DNA from: Bryobacterales bacterium
GTDB taxonomy: Bacteria > Acidobacteriota > Terriglobia > Bryobacterales > Bryobacteraceae
Reading direction: 5' to 3'
NCBI GenBank assembly: GCA_003170915.1
Contig: PMYB01000090.1
Location: 1-32,406, forward strand
DNA: 32,406 bases
Below, one piece after another: positions 6,723-15,900 of the stretch (positions within the stretch are counted from its first letter, which is position 1; each line of letters opens with the position of its first letter). Under the pieces are notes generated by a model that saw only the letters and a list, made by a program, of their open reading frames with translations, did no database searches and had not been told where the DNA came from. Made by a program: the position numbers and the translations under genes.

Positions 6723-7785
6723 ACTATGGCCTCCAGCCCGGAGGGCAACTTCGTCCTGCTGCTGGCGGGCAACGGCTCGGCCTTTCTCTATAGCGCGGCC
6801 GCCGACGATTTTGTGGCCGCACGGCAAGTGATTCCGACCCCCATTCAAGGCTATTACGGACCCATCGCCGCCGGACCGGCTGGGCAGTATTACCTGGTGA
6901 ACGACCAGGTGCTGAACCAGGCCCTGACGCCTATCGGCACGTCGACCACCGCCTCGCGGCCGGTTTCCGCCGTGGCCGCCGTGGACGACCGGAGCTTCGT
7001 CCGGTTCTCCATGCCGCCGCGCGCCAGCGCCACCGCGGTTGCCACCGATGCCGGGCTGATCGAGGTGGTGAATGCGACCTCGCAGCAGACCACCACCGCG
7101 GCCAATGCATTGGAGGGGCCGCTCACTGTTGTGGCCACCGGGCAACGCGCCAACATCGACGGCCGCACCATGGCCATCGATCCCACCTCCGCCACCAACC
7201 GTTCTGGGCGGCACTTGCGTGACGCTCAACAACACACCTCTGCCGCTGCTGGCCACCTTTCCCAGCCCGATCAACGCCCAGTTACCGCCTACGCTTGCCG
7301 CCGGCAGGTATCCACTCGTGGTGCGCTCCATCGCCAACCACGAGGCCTCCAGCAGCGCCACCGTCGCGGTTGCCAAGTACGCTCCGGCCATCTTTGTGGA
7401 TGCGGACGGGCCGGCCATCTTCCACCAGGACGGCACTCGGCTGGACCGCTACCATCCCGGCCAGCGGGATGAGACCCTCACCATCTACGCCACCGGGCTG
7501 GGGCCTACCACCGGCGGCAAGGTGACGGCGGGGGTTCCCGCTCCTTTGAGCACGCTGGCGGTAACCGGCCCGGTCGAGGTGTTTTTTGGCGATCCGACCA
7601 TCTCCGACGCGCAAGAGATTGTGGACTGGAGCGGCCTCGCTCCCGGGTTGATCGGCGTCTACCAGATCAATTGCCGCATACCAGGCACGCACTTGAAAGG
7701 CGACGCGCTCCCCGTGACCCTGCGAATCGGCGGCGTCAGCAGCCCCGTCACGGGCCCCAACGCACCCACCGTATACGTAGAATAG
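6723..7785 (+). pseudogene. Remnant of a large secreted protein with Solibacter C-terminal (TIGR03437-type) domain
   Basis: From ~6726 one frame encodes a beta-propeller-like stretch (SSPEGNFVLLLAGNGSAFLY, later RTMAIDPTSAT). Near 7195-7200 the coding sense jumps to another frame, giving TVLGGTCVTLNNTPLPLL, then INAQLPPTLAAGRYPLVV, then ETLTIYATGLGPTTGGKV, and a normal stop at 7783-7785. The second part is the Solibacter-type C-terminal domain, which in intact proteins starts with an 'APGS..I.G' section before VLGG. That section is absent, so an internal deletion, not a single-base slip, best explains the frame change. The 5' end is lost where the IS110 fragment abuts. Intact relatives are large exported proteins of unknown role. 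No own start codon or ribosome-binding site is visible. Confidence 0.8.
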
Positions 7786-7793
7786 AGCGCCCC

Positions 7794-7814
7794 GGCCCCT
7801 GGCCCCTGGCCCCT
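7794..7814 (+). repeat. Three perfect copies of heptamer GGCCCCT
   Basis: GGCCCCT repeats exactly three times (7794-7800, 7801-7807, 7808-7814) and ends 2 bp before the extended -10 of the TPR gene, so it occupies the position where a -35 element would sit. Copy-number change would alter the promoter upstream region; whether it varies is unknown. Confidence 0.7.
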
Positions 7815-7816
7815 GC

Positions 7817-7825
7817 TGCTATAAT
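7817..7825 (+). promoter_or_regulatory. Extended -10 promoter TGCTATAAT for the TPR lipoprotein gene
   Basis: TG-C-TATAAT is a perfect consensus extended -10. No -35-like hexamer is present 17 bp upstream, only the GGCCCCT repeats. A start site near 7832 would leave a leader of about 70 nt. Confidence 0.6.
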
Positions 7826-7841
7826 GTCTCCGCGGATGCTT

Positions 7842-7862
7842 TTCCATGCCTCGGCCATGGAA
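7842..7862 (+). other. Leader hairpin TTCCATG-N7-CATGGAA upstream of the TPR gene
   Basis: A perfect 7-bp stem with a 7-nt loop (CCTCGGC) lies inside the predicted 5' leader, 40 nt before the start codon. It does not cover the ribosome-binding site and has no T tract. It could be an mRNA-stabilising hairpin or a protein-binding palindrome. Confidence 0.35.
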
Positions 7863-7901
7863 TTTGGCGCGAAAGTGTAAGAGAATCAGTCTGAGGAAGC
7901 T

Positions 7902-10271
7902 ATGCGTTCCACACGTCTAGTCGCGATTATTATAACGGCGGTTTTAGCGCTGGTATCGTGCAGCCGCGATCCCAACGTCGCCAAGAGGCGTTATCTCGAA
8001 AGCGGAAACAAGTACTTCGACAAAGGCAAGTTCAAAGAAGCGCGCATTATGTACCTCAACGCTAAGGCCAAGGACCAGCGTTGGGGGCCGGCGTACTACA
8101 AGCTGGGCCTGACCGCTCTCAAGCTGGGTTCCATGACCGAGGCGGTGAACGCGTTTCGCCGCGCTGTCGAGTTGCTGCCGCTGAGCCAGGCCGATCACTG
8201 GGACGCCGTCGTCAAGCTGAGCGAGATTTACCTCGGGGGGACGCGCGGGATGGAATCCAACTTGAGCAAGCCCTACCTGGACGAAGTTGGGGTCTTTTGC
8301 AATCAACTGCTGCAGCGCGACCCCAATTCCTACGACGGCCACCGGCTCACTGGCGATCTGGACTACGCGCGCGCCACCGAGCGCTTCAAGGTCGCCAGGC
8401 GGGACGAGGGCCGGGACTTCCTCGACAAGGCCATCGCCGAGTATCGCAAAGCCGAGGCCATCAAGCCCGGGCAGGTCGGCGTGGTGATGCAGTTGGCGCG
8501 GGTCTTGGCGGCCGAAACCCAATTCGCCGAGGCGGAAAAGCTTTACCGCAGCGTCTTCGAAAAGGACAAAACGTTTCAATACGCCTACACCGAACTCTAC
8601 CGCCTGCTCATGTTCCAAGGGAAGCCCGCCGACGCCGAGCAGGTGTTGAAGCTGGGAGCCCAGAACAATCCTAAACAGTTCGGATTCCTCACCCTGCTCG
8701 CCATGCATTACTACGGCCAGAAGCGGCGTGAGGACATGGTGGGCATCCTCAATCAGATCAAGTCCCATGCCAAGGAATTCCCGCAGGCATACCTCACGGT
8801 CGGCGATTTCTATCTGCGCATGGGAGACGGAGACTCCGCCGTCCGCGAGTACCGCGAGGGCATGACAAAGGATGTCCCGAAGAAGACCACCTACGAGAAA
8901 CGCATCATCGAAGTGCTCATGCGGCAGGGCAAGCGGACCGAGGCGGCCGATTTGAATTCCCGGATCCTCAAAGACGATCCCAACGACAACGACGCGCGCG
9001 GCCTGGCGGCCTCCTTCATGCTGGACAAAGGCGAGGTCGCCAAGGCCCTGTCGGAGTTGCAAGCCGTGGTGGCCCACTCGCCGGACAACCCCGTCGCGCA
9101 GTACAACCTGGGCCGCGCCCACGCCGCGCGCGGCGAGTGGGAGCAGGCGCGGCAGTGTTTCCAGAAGGCCATAGATCTCCGGACGGACTACGTCCTCGCG
9201 CGGCTGGCCCTGGCGCAGTTGCAGATGACCCGCGGGGACTTCGACGCCGCCCTCAAAAGCTCCCAGGCGGTGCTCTCGATCGACCGCAACAACAACAGCG
9301 CCCGGCTCATCGCATCGGCGGCTCTCATGGGCCAGAAAAAGTTTGGGGACTCGCACCAACTGCTGGACTCCATGCTGAAGGCCAACCCCAGTTCTCCCGA
9401 CGTCCTTTTCCAGTTGGGCGTCGTGAACTTGGCGGAGAACAAGTACAAGGAAGCCGAAGACGCCTTTCGGCGCTCCTACGAGTTGAACCCCGCCAACTCG
9501 CGTGGATTGATGGGCATGGTCGAGACGGAGATGGCGCAGAACCATCCGGACCAGGCCATGCAACTGCTGCAAACTGAATCCGCCAAGGCTCCCACTCGTA
9601 TGGACTTCATCCTCGCCCTGGGCAATACCGCCGTCCGCGCCGGCAAGTTCGACCTCGCCATCTCCTATTTCGAAAGGGTGTCGGCCGCCCTGCAGAAAGG
9701 GTCGAAAGCGCAAGGGGACCTTTACCTGCGCATCGGCGAGACCTACCGCCGCAAGGGCGATCTCACCAGCTCCATCATCGCGCTGCAAAAGGCCCGCGAG
9801 ATCCTGCCCGACAACGGCGTGGTGCTGAGCACGCTCGCGCTGGTGCTGGACGCCGCCGGGCGCTGGTCCGAAGCCAAGCAAGTGTATGAAGTGGTTATCA
9901 AGCTCGATCCCACCAATGGCGTGGCCCTGAACAACCTGGCGTTCCTGCTTTCCGAGCACGGCGGCGATCTCGACGACGCCCTCACCAAGGCGCAGCGTGC
10001 CAAGCAGTTGCTGCCCAACCTCAGCGAGGTCTCCGACACCCTGGGCTGGATCTACCTCAAGAAGAACCTCACCGACAACGCCATCGACATCTTCAAAGAT
10101 TTGGTGAACAAAGTGCCCGCCCAGGCGATTTTTCGGTATCACCTGGGGATGGCGTATTCACAAAAGGGCGACAAGACTCGTGCGCTGAAGGAGCTTCAAG
10201 ACGCGCTGAAGTACAATCCCACCAAGGGAGACCGCGACAAGATTCAGCAGTTGATCACCAGACTCGGGTAG
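7902..10271 (+). CDS. Large TPR-repeat lipoprotein
   Basis: A 789-aa protein with a lipoprotein signal: basic MRSTR, a hydrophobic stretch, and lipobox LVSC with Cys20 as the lipid-bearing residue. From ~35 to the C-terminus it is almost all tetratricopeptide repeats (for example ARIMYLNAKAKDQRWGPAYYKLGLTALK, split here by eye into the usual 34-residue rhythm), roughly 16-18 units. GAGGA lies 8 nt before the ATG. TPR solenoids bind proteins, and membrane-anchored ones often scaffold secretion or polysaccharide export. The start (YLESGNKYFDKGKFKEARI) recalls PrsT-type TPR proteins linked to exosortase/PEP-CTERM systems, and a PEP-CTERM gene lies 1 kb downstream; a functional link is inference. 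No enzymatic domain is visible. It has its own promoter and is probably monocistronic, since decayed sequence follows. Confidence 0.88.
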   Translation: MRSTRLVAIIITAVLALVSCSRDPNVAKRRYLESGNKYFDKGKFKEARIMYLNAKAKDQRWGPAYYKLGLTALKLGSMTEAVNAFRRAVELLPLSQADHWDAVVKLSEIYLGGTRGMESNLSKPYLDEVGVFCNQLLQRDPNSYDGHRLTGDLDYARATERFKVARRDEGRDFLDKAIAEYRKAEAIKPGQVGVVMQLARVLAAETQFAEAEKLYRSVFEKDKTFQYAYTELYRLLMFQGKPADAEQVLKLGAQNNPKQFGFLTLLAMHYYGQKRREDMVGILNQIKSHAKEFPQAYLTVGDFYLRMGDGDSAVREYREGMTKDVPKKTTYEKRIIEVLMRQGKRTEAADLNSRILKDDPNDNDARGLAASFMLDKGEVAKALSELQAVVAHSPDNPVAQYNLGRAHAARGEWEQARQCFQKAIDLRTDYVLARLALAQLQMTRGDFDAALKSSQAVLSIDRNNNSARLIASAALMGQKKFGDSHQLLDSMLKANPSSPDVLFQLGVVNLAENKYKEAEDAFRRSYELNPANSRGLMGMVETEMAQNHPDQAMQLLQTESAKAPTRMDFILALGNTAVRAGKFDLAISYFERVSAALQKGSKAQGDLYLRIGETYRRKGDLTSSIIALQKAREILPDNGVVLSTLALVLDAAGRWSEAKQVYEVVIKLDPTNGVALNNLAFLLSEHGGDLDDALTKAQRAKQLLPNLSEVSDTLGWIYLKKNLTDNAIDIFKDLVNKVPAQAIFRYHLGMAYSQKGDKTRALKELQDALKYNPTKGDRDKIQQLITRLG

Positions 10272-10920
10272 CTGGGTCGCTCCGCGCCGCACTGCTCGGC
10301 GCCGCCAGCCCGGCAAGAAGGCTGCGAAGCTTCTCGGGTTCCAGCGGCTTCGTCAGGGGTAACTATCCATCCCGGCGCGCAGGCAGTTGTCGCGATCCTC
10401 TGTCGTCGCATGCGCGCTGACCCCGCAGCTGACCGGCTGGCGAGCGGCCGGCAGGCGGCTCCGGATTTCGCGGGTGACGGCCAGACCGTCTACCTCTGGC
10501 ATCTGAACGTCCATAAGAACCAGGTCATAGTCGTGTTCCAGCACGGCCGCAACAGCCTGTAAACCGTCCGTGACCAGATCCGCATTCACCCCCAGCCTTC
10601 GCGACAGCCCCAGGATGACTTTCTGGTTCACCGGGTTGTCCTCCGCGCGTCGTCCGCCATGCCTTGGGCGCCACCCTGCATCCCGCCCACTCGAGTGAGG
10701 GCCTGAAAACGCTGCCCGTCGAAACGGAAGATCTGCGCGCAGGTGTTAGCCCACAGGGCGCCATCCGCGGCAACGCGCAGGGTGTGAACTTCGTTGGTAC
10801 AGGGCAGCCCCTCGGCCGCTCCCATCAGGCGAAAGCGGGTTCCGTCATACCGGTACAGGCCGCCTTCCGACCCGGCCCAGATGTAGCCCGCGCCATCTTG
10901 CGCCAATGCCGTCCTACTAA
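10255..10920 (-). pseudogene. Remnant of a propeller-type hybrid sensor kinase: N-terminal propeller joined to C-terminal receiver
   Basis: Reading the minus strand, 10906 to ~10650 encodes two-component-regulator propeller repeats (LAQDGAGYIWAGSEGGLYRY, later EVHTLRVAADGALWAN). At ~10645 the frame changes and a receiver domain begins at its conserved EDNPVNQKV, with phosphoacceptor region DLVLMDVQMPEVDG. Near 10362 an extra C in a CCCC run shifts frame again, separating the receiver from its signature Lys (LTKPLEPEKL). Thus the remaining propeller blades, any Y_Y_Y and membrane segments and the whole histidine-kinase core, probably over 700 residues, are gone. The 5' end stops at ~10920 against the VWFA fragment. 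Its 3' end overlaps the TPR gene tail by 17 bp. No functional product is expected. Confidence 0.8.
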
Positions 10921-10923
10921 CGC

Positions 10924-11081
10924 CTCAAAATGCCCGGCTGGGCCGCTAGCCCGGGCGCGAATGCACCCGGTATTTCTTACCCGGATCGCTCACGATTTCT
11001 ACCGTGATTTTGCGGAAATTCTCGTTGGGGTGGGCCTGCGGATAGCAGGTGATGGTGTAGGAGTTGCTCATGTCCTCACGG
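10924..11081 (-). pseudogene. 158-bp partial copy of the VWFA gene 3' end
   Basis: 10924-11081 matches 11970-12127 (same orientation, constant offset of 1046 bp) with about nine mismatches. It encodes the last ~50 residues of the VWFA-related protein (REDMSNSYTIT, NENFRKITVEIVSDPGKKYR). A TAC-to-TAG change creates a premature stop after HSRPG, and similarity ends abruptly at both edges. The frame stays open upstream to 11203 with unrelated sequence. It is either a relic of a tandem second VWFA gene or a translocated fragment. Confidence 0.8.
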
Positions 11082-11139
11082 GCCGCATCCCTCTTGAGGC
11101 GGTCATGCGCTACTCGCAGTTCTGCTTCCAGAATTGTTC

Positions 11140-11179
11140 TAGTACCGGTACTAAATTGCTCTAGGCTGGTACTAAATTG
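11140..11179 (+). promoter_or_regulatory. Operator-like cluster: 14-bp palindrome plus two GGTACTAAATTG copies
   Basis: TAGTACCGGTACTA (11140-11153) is a perfect palindrome. GGTACTAAATTG occurs at 11147-11158 and 11168-11179, exactly 21 bp start to start, i.e. two helical turns on one face. The cluster ends 4 bp before the predicted -35 of the PEP-CTERM gene, the usual place for an activator. The binding protein is unknown. The AT-rich motif stands out from its GC-rich surroundings. Confidence 0.55.
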
Positions 11180-11182
11180 TGC

Positions 11183-11211
11183 TTGATCGGAAAAGCCGCG
11201 CATGCTATCGT
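11183..11211 (+). promoter_or_regulatory. Promoter for the PEP-CTERM gene: TTGATC-N17-TATCGT
   Basis: -35 TTGATC (11183-11188) and -10 TATCGT (11206-11211) are 17 bp apart, each 4 of 6 to consensus, and TG precedes the -10 by one base (extended -10). The start site near 11218 leaves a ~30-nt leader with a strong GGAGGAAG ribosome-binding site. Confidence 0.5.
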
Positions 11212-11246
11212 GAATTCATTCTTGCTTAAATCCGGAGGAAGATAGA

Positions 11247-11894
11247 ATGAGACGTTTCTTCGTAAGCGCCGCGTTCCTAGCGCTCGTTGGCGCGCTGTCC
11301 GTCCATGCTTCAACCATAGCTTATAGCGATCCTGCCGGCCAAGGCAGTCAGGACTGGGGAGGCAACCTTGGATTGAACTTTGACGTGATTTCGCCCATCT
11401 ACGTCACCGCCCTGGGTGTGTTCGATGCGTCTGGAGTCGGCGTCATTACCGGACCGATTCAGGTGGTGATTTACAACGCCGCGGGATCACAGCTCACGCC
11501 TGTGGAGACTTTCCAGGGGAGCTATACGCCGGTCGGTTTCGACGTCTTCCAGACGATCACCCCGGTGTTCCTCGGACCCGGATCGTATCAGGTCGACGCT
11601 GTCGGATTCAGCAGGTCCGACCAAAACGGCAACTTGAATACGGGATCTTCTACCGGGCCGGTGTTGAACACTGGCGGTGGCCTATTGTCCTTCACCGGGG
11701 CGGGCTGGGACTCCAGCACCGTCCTTGATCACCCGAGTACCTGTGCCACCTGCCAAGCGATGCCCGCTCAGGAGAGGCAATTCGATGCGGGCACCTTCCA
11801 GTTTACAGGGGTTCCCGAGCCCGCCACCTTTGCCCTGTTCGGCTGCGGCTTTCTCGGCCTGGCGGCCATTCTGCGCCGCCGCCGCGTCCGCTAA
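11247..11894 (+). CDS. PEP-CTERM sorting-domain exported protein
   Basis: A 215-aa protein with an N-terminal signal peptide (MRRFFVSAAFLALVGALSVHA). The body is low in charged residues, rich in Gly, Ser, Thr and Val, with two Cys (CATC) near 170. The C-terminus is a complete PEP-CTERM tail at 189-215: VPEP, a hydrophobic helix (ATFALFGCGFLGLAAIL) and a basic end RRRRVR. By family knowledge such proteins are processed by an exosortase and attached to the cell surface or released with exopolysaccharide. No exosortase gene is in this window. GGAGGAAG lies 6 nt before the ATG, and a repeat-rich operator region is directly upstream, so expression is probably conditionally controlled. The core domain is not recognised. 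Confidence 0.9.
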   Translation: MRRFFVSAAFLALVGALSVHASTIAYSDPAGQGSQDWGGNLGLNFDVISPIYVTALGVFDASGVGVITGPIQVVIYNAAGSQLTPVETFQGSYTPVGFDVFQTITPVFLGPGSYQVDAVGFSRSDQNGNLNTGSSTGPVLNTGGGLLSFTGAGWDSSTVLDHPSTCATCQAMPAQERQFDAGTFQFTGVPEPATFALFGCGFLGLAAILRRRRVR

Positions 11895-11970
11895 GCGCGC
11901 CTCTCTACCCGCCTCCGGCTGACGCGGCGTTTATCGCCCCGCGCCACTTCTTGGCGGATTTGGGGCAGGC

Positions 11971-12960
11971 TCAGAATGCCCGGCTCGGCCGGTAGCCCGG
12001 GCGCGAATGCACCCGGTATTTCTTGCCCGGATCGCTCACGATTTCTACCGTGATTTTGCGGAAATTCTCGTTGGGGTTGGCCTGCGGATAGTACGTGATG
12101 GTGTAGGAGTTGCTCATGTCCTCGCGGATGTCCTCGAACGCCTCCACCTGCTTCTGCCATGTCTTCGCCCAGTAGGATTTGCCCCCGGTGCGCTGCGCCA
12201 TGCGGCGGAAAACGCCGCTCGAAATGGGATCCTTGTTCACCTCGCTGGTGGAAATGACGTAAATCGGGATGCCTTCGTCTTCGGCCACGGCGCGCACGTC
12301 GTCGGGGGCCACCATGCTGGCATTGTCGGGCCCGTTCGAGAACACGATGATCACCTTGCGACCGGGGATCTTGGCGGCGTCGCGAAGCGTGAGCAGCAGG
12401 CAATTGTATAGCGCCGTGTCGTCGCCGGCCACCGAGTTGCGCAGGCCGCCAATCGCTTCGCCGTGATCCCGCGTCAGAGAGGCCGCGCGCGATAGGTTGC
12501 GGCTGAAGGTGTAGACCGCGATCGAATCGGCGCGGTCCAGGCCGCGCACGAAATCCGCAATCGCGTCCTCGGCGTAGACGAAGCTGCGGTACATGAAGTT
12601 GCTCGTGTCGAACAACACGAAAACGTTGCTGCCGACGAAAGCGTCCGGGCGGTCCAGACCCGGCAGGGCGTCTTTCTTGGCTTCCAGCAGCGGGCGCGTG
12701 GCCCCGTTGTCGGCCACCGCCACGGGGGCCTTGGCGCCTTCCGCGAAAGTCCCGATCTTTTGCAGGATGCCGTCTTCGTAAATTCGAAAGTCGCTTGGTT
12801 TGAGGCCGTTGATGTAGTGGTTCTTGCTGTCCGTCACCTGGAAGCTGAGCACCACCATGTCCACCTTCACCCGAAAAACCGGCCGCTGGCCGACCTCCTG
12901 GCCGCGGAGTACCAGCCCGGCCGCTGTCATCCCCATGAATCCTCGCCGCGAAATCGTCAT
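11971..12960 (-). CDS. Tat-exported VWFA-related domain protein (Solibacter type)
   Basis: A 329-aa protein. The N-terminus MTISRRGFMGMTAAGLVLRG has the twin-arginine pattern S-R-R-x-F-M followed by a hydrophobic stretch, suggesting folded export. Residues ~28-100 match the N-terminal part of acidobacterial VWFA-related proteins (FRVKVDMVVLSFQVTD, GLKPSDFRIYEDG). The von Willebrand A domain follows from ~112. Its metal site reads D118-T-S120-N-F122, where the usual DxSxS has a final Ser, so metal binding may be altered; GDDTALYN supplies the Thr/Asp loop. Its start is 6 bp downstream of the stop of the 1112-aa gene, so the two form an operon. The ligand is unknown; VWA domains normally bind proteins. 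A partial copy of its 3' end lies ~1 kb away. Confidence 0.88.
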   Translation of the reverse strand: MTISRRGFMGMTAAGLVLRGQEVGQRPVFRVKVDMVVLSFQVTDSKNHYINGLKPSDFRIYEDGILQKIGTFAEGAKAPVAVADNGATRPLLEAKKDALPGLDRPDAFVGSNVFVLFDTSNFMYRSFVYAEDAIADFVRGLDRADSIAVYTFSRNLSRAASLTRDHGEAIGGLRNSVAGDDTALYNCLLLTLRDAAKIPGRKVIIVFSNGPDNASMVAPDDVRAVAEDEGIPIYVISTSEVNKDPISSGVFRRMAQRTGGKSYWAKTWQKQVEAFEDIREDMSNSYTITYYPQANPNENFRKITVEIVSDPGKKYRVHSRPGYRPSRAF

Positions 12961-12966
12961 GATCGT

Positions 12967-15900
12967 TTACCAGTTCAGGAATTCTTCGATGCCGGGTTTC
13001 TCGCTGGCGGCCGCCGCGCGGCTGCGCGTCCGTACATCCTCGCCCACCAGGCGCAGCGACTTCAGCACCGCCGGCCAATCTTCCAGGTGCGAGGCGAAGA
13101 TGCGCTCGACCAGTTTCTGCGTCCACTCCGGAATGCGCAGGTTGAGCTGCGCCGGCGGGACGCTGAGTTCGTCGGCCAGGGCCGCCCAGTATAAGGCGTT
13201 CGATTCCCAGCTTTCCGCCATAATGCGGCTCGAGTACCCCATCAAAGTGGGGAACGTGCGAAGGTTGAGCAACTCCGGCTCGTAGGAATTCGCGAGCGTG
13301 GGCTTGGGCGTGCCGAAGGCGCGGGATATGGCCGCGTAGTTCACTTCCTTGGGCGATGCCTGGGCGAGCTGGCGCAGTTCCGCCAGGATGCAGGAACTAT
13401 CGGCGAAGCCCTGCCGCGAGGCCATGTCCCGCCCCAGCCAGAACAGCTCCGAGGGCGTCACACGCTCCACGGCATCCTTCACCGCGCCCCGATCGATCAA
13501 GGCCCCCACCTCGTGCGTGCGCGCCGGCGGGGCCATTTGCGATAACGAATCCAGCACCTGTGCGCGCAACTCCGCATCCAAAGCCGATTCCGCCAGCAGC
13601 TCGCGGCCATAGCGCAGGTGCAGCCCCACCCAGTGGACTTGCGCCGGCGTGACGTTCCACCAGCGCGGAATCTTGGCGTCCAGGATCATTTGCGGCGCCA
13701 GGTCGCCCCAGATGAGCGCCTGGGTGTGCTCGGGAATCAGAAAGTTCTGCTCGGCTTCGGCCAGCGCGTAGGGCAGAGTCGAGAGCGAACCGGTCAGCCG
13801 GCCGCCGCCGTTCGAGGGCCACCCGGTGCCGAACAGTTCCGTGGATCGCCACGTGTGGCTCGAGCCCTGGGCCCCGACGAAATCGTGGCTGCGCACAAAG
13901 ACCGGGTTGGTATAGAGGATCTGGGCCCCCGGTGGCGCGTAGTACGCGTAGTTGAAGGCCAGCAGCGTGTCGCGCAGCAGCGGCGCCATCAGCCCGCGCG
14001 CATCTTTGAGTTTTTCCGCATCCCCCGCCGCCTTTTCGATGGCCGCGCGCAGGTTGAGCTTGCGTTCGGCTTCGATGTGCCTTTCGGTCCAATACCCGAA
14101 TCCCATGGCGTTCTTTTCCGGGCCGGTCAGGGAAGCGCGCGGAAGCAGAATCTCGCCGATCCCGCTGGCCAGCCTGTTGACCAGCGCCGTGTTCAGCTTC
14201 TCGCCATGGGAAATGCTCTCCATGTGGTCGGCAAGCTGGAACATGGTGTCGAGCGAGATGATGCGCTGCGCTTCCAGGATGCGGACCGTCTCCTGCGCCA
14301 TCTGCTCGCGCGCCTCCGTGTCGCCGGCTTCCGGCGCCCCGGCCAGCAGGTCCACCAGCCACTCATGGGTATTGGAGGACCGGGCGGCCGCTGCCGGCCC
14401 CGAGGCCGCCCCGGCCAGCAGCAGCTTCACTCCGCCGCGGCCGGCGTCGAACAGCTCCCGGTCGTTGCGGATCTGGAGGAAAGAGCCGGCGATGCCGGAA
14501 AACACGGAGTCGGCCTGGCTTTCCGGAATGGTTTGCTGCCGGACCAGGATCTGCCACAGGCCAACCAGCGCCTGGAAGGAGCCTGCCACGTCCGAAAAGA
14601 ACAACGGGTCCTTGATGCGATTGATGCTCTCGATCGCATCCATATACTGGTTGACGGATTTGTCGCTGATGCTGCGCGATTCGCTGAAGACGGCAAACTG
14701 GCTGCCGTAATCGTGGTAGGCCCGCGCCAGGCGTTCCACCGTGGCCGCCTCCAGAGGGGCGGCGCGATTGCGGTCCACGTCCGTGATGGCCATGAAAATC
14801 TTGAGCGGCTCGTTTTCCACGGACTTGCGGCATAGCGCAAAAAGGGCCTCCAGAACGTCGTCCGGCTCCTTCCAGCCGGTGGCGGAACGCGTGAGTTTGC
14901 CGTCGTACTTGCCCTGCGGGTGGCTCACGAAGAGGTTCTTCCAAACCTCCAGGCTGCCGGGGATGTGGGGCTTTCCGCCCGCGTCGATCTGCAGCCGCGT
15001 GGTCAGCAGCATCATATCTGTATTCGAGCGGAACACCGGCCGCGCAGGTCCCGGACTGGTGACCCGGCCGCGCACCGCCGCATAGAAACGCTTCATGCGG
15101 GCCGGGTCCGTCAGATAGTCGCGTACGGGGCCGTGGATGCGGGCCAGGGCGTCGTACAGGCTGGCCATCCAGCCGTCATCCTTGGCGATCAGCTTGTCGA
15201 AGAACGTCGCGCCCTGGTCGGGTGAGCCTCCCACCAACTCCCCCCACGCGCCCGCGGAGCGCTGACCGCCGGGAGTCACGGCCTTGCCGCCCCGAAGCTC
15301 GAACATGCCGCCGAAGAAATCCAGCACGTGCGAATACGCCTTGAGACGCGTAAACGGAACCGCTTTTCGCAGGCTCTCGGCGGTCTCGCGGTCCAGCTTG
15401 GAAAGACCCAGATAGAGCCGGCAGACCGACGGATCCGAGATGAAGCTCTCGATGAAATCCGCCGCCGTCTTATCCTTCACACCGGTCATCCAGTACTCCC
15501 ACCCGAAAAACACCGACACCAGAGCGGGGTGGAAATCGTAGGAAAAGGGGCGGTTGGTGCGCAGGGCCTGCTCCAGGTCGTTCAGCGGGAAGCCCGAGTC
15601 GGTCGTGAGGAAGGCGCGGGGAGCGTTGACGGTTTCCAGCACCACCTCCGAGCCGCAGCCGCCGCGCATGCGGTAGCCCAGGATGCGAAGCAGGTCGGCC
15701 ACATTGGGCGAATCGCAGCTTGCAATTTGGATGACCTTCCCATCGCCGGCCAGCTTATCCAGTTCGCGCGCCTGCGAAAGATAGCGGTGTACCAGCTTCA
15801 GGTACTCGGTCGGCTCGAGGGCCTCGTTGCTATGCGACGCCTGGTAGCCGTTGGTCACCACGTTGCGCGCCAGGGCGGACAGCATCTCGTCCGCGCCCGC

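Noticed and set aside
6015..7436. A single 473-aa minus-strand protein including the transposase
   Set aside because: Only residues encoded by 6015-6722 resemble a transposase; the N-terminal half is antisense to the TIGR03437-type gene fragment, so the long frame is an accident of the junction.
7944..10142. 732-codon open frame on the minus strand opposite the TPR gene
   Set aside because: It mirrors the TPR gene's codon pattern, has no ribosome-binding site, signal or known domain, and the plus strand encodes a clear lipoprotein. The same reasoning removes the 416-codon frame opposite the DUF4097 gene (3849-5099) and others opposite the SBBP and barrel genes.
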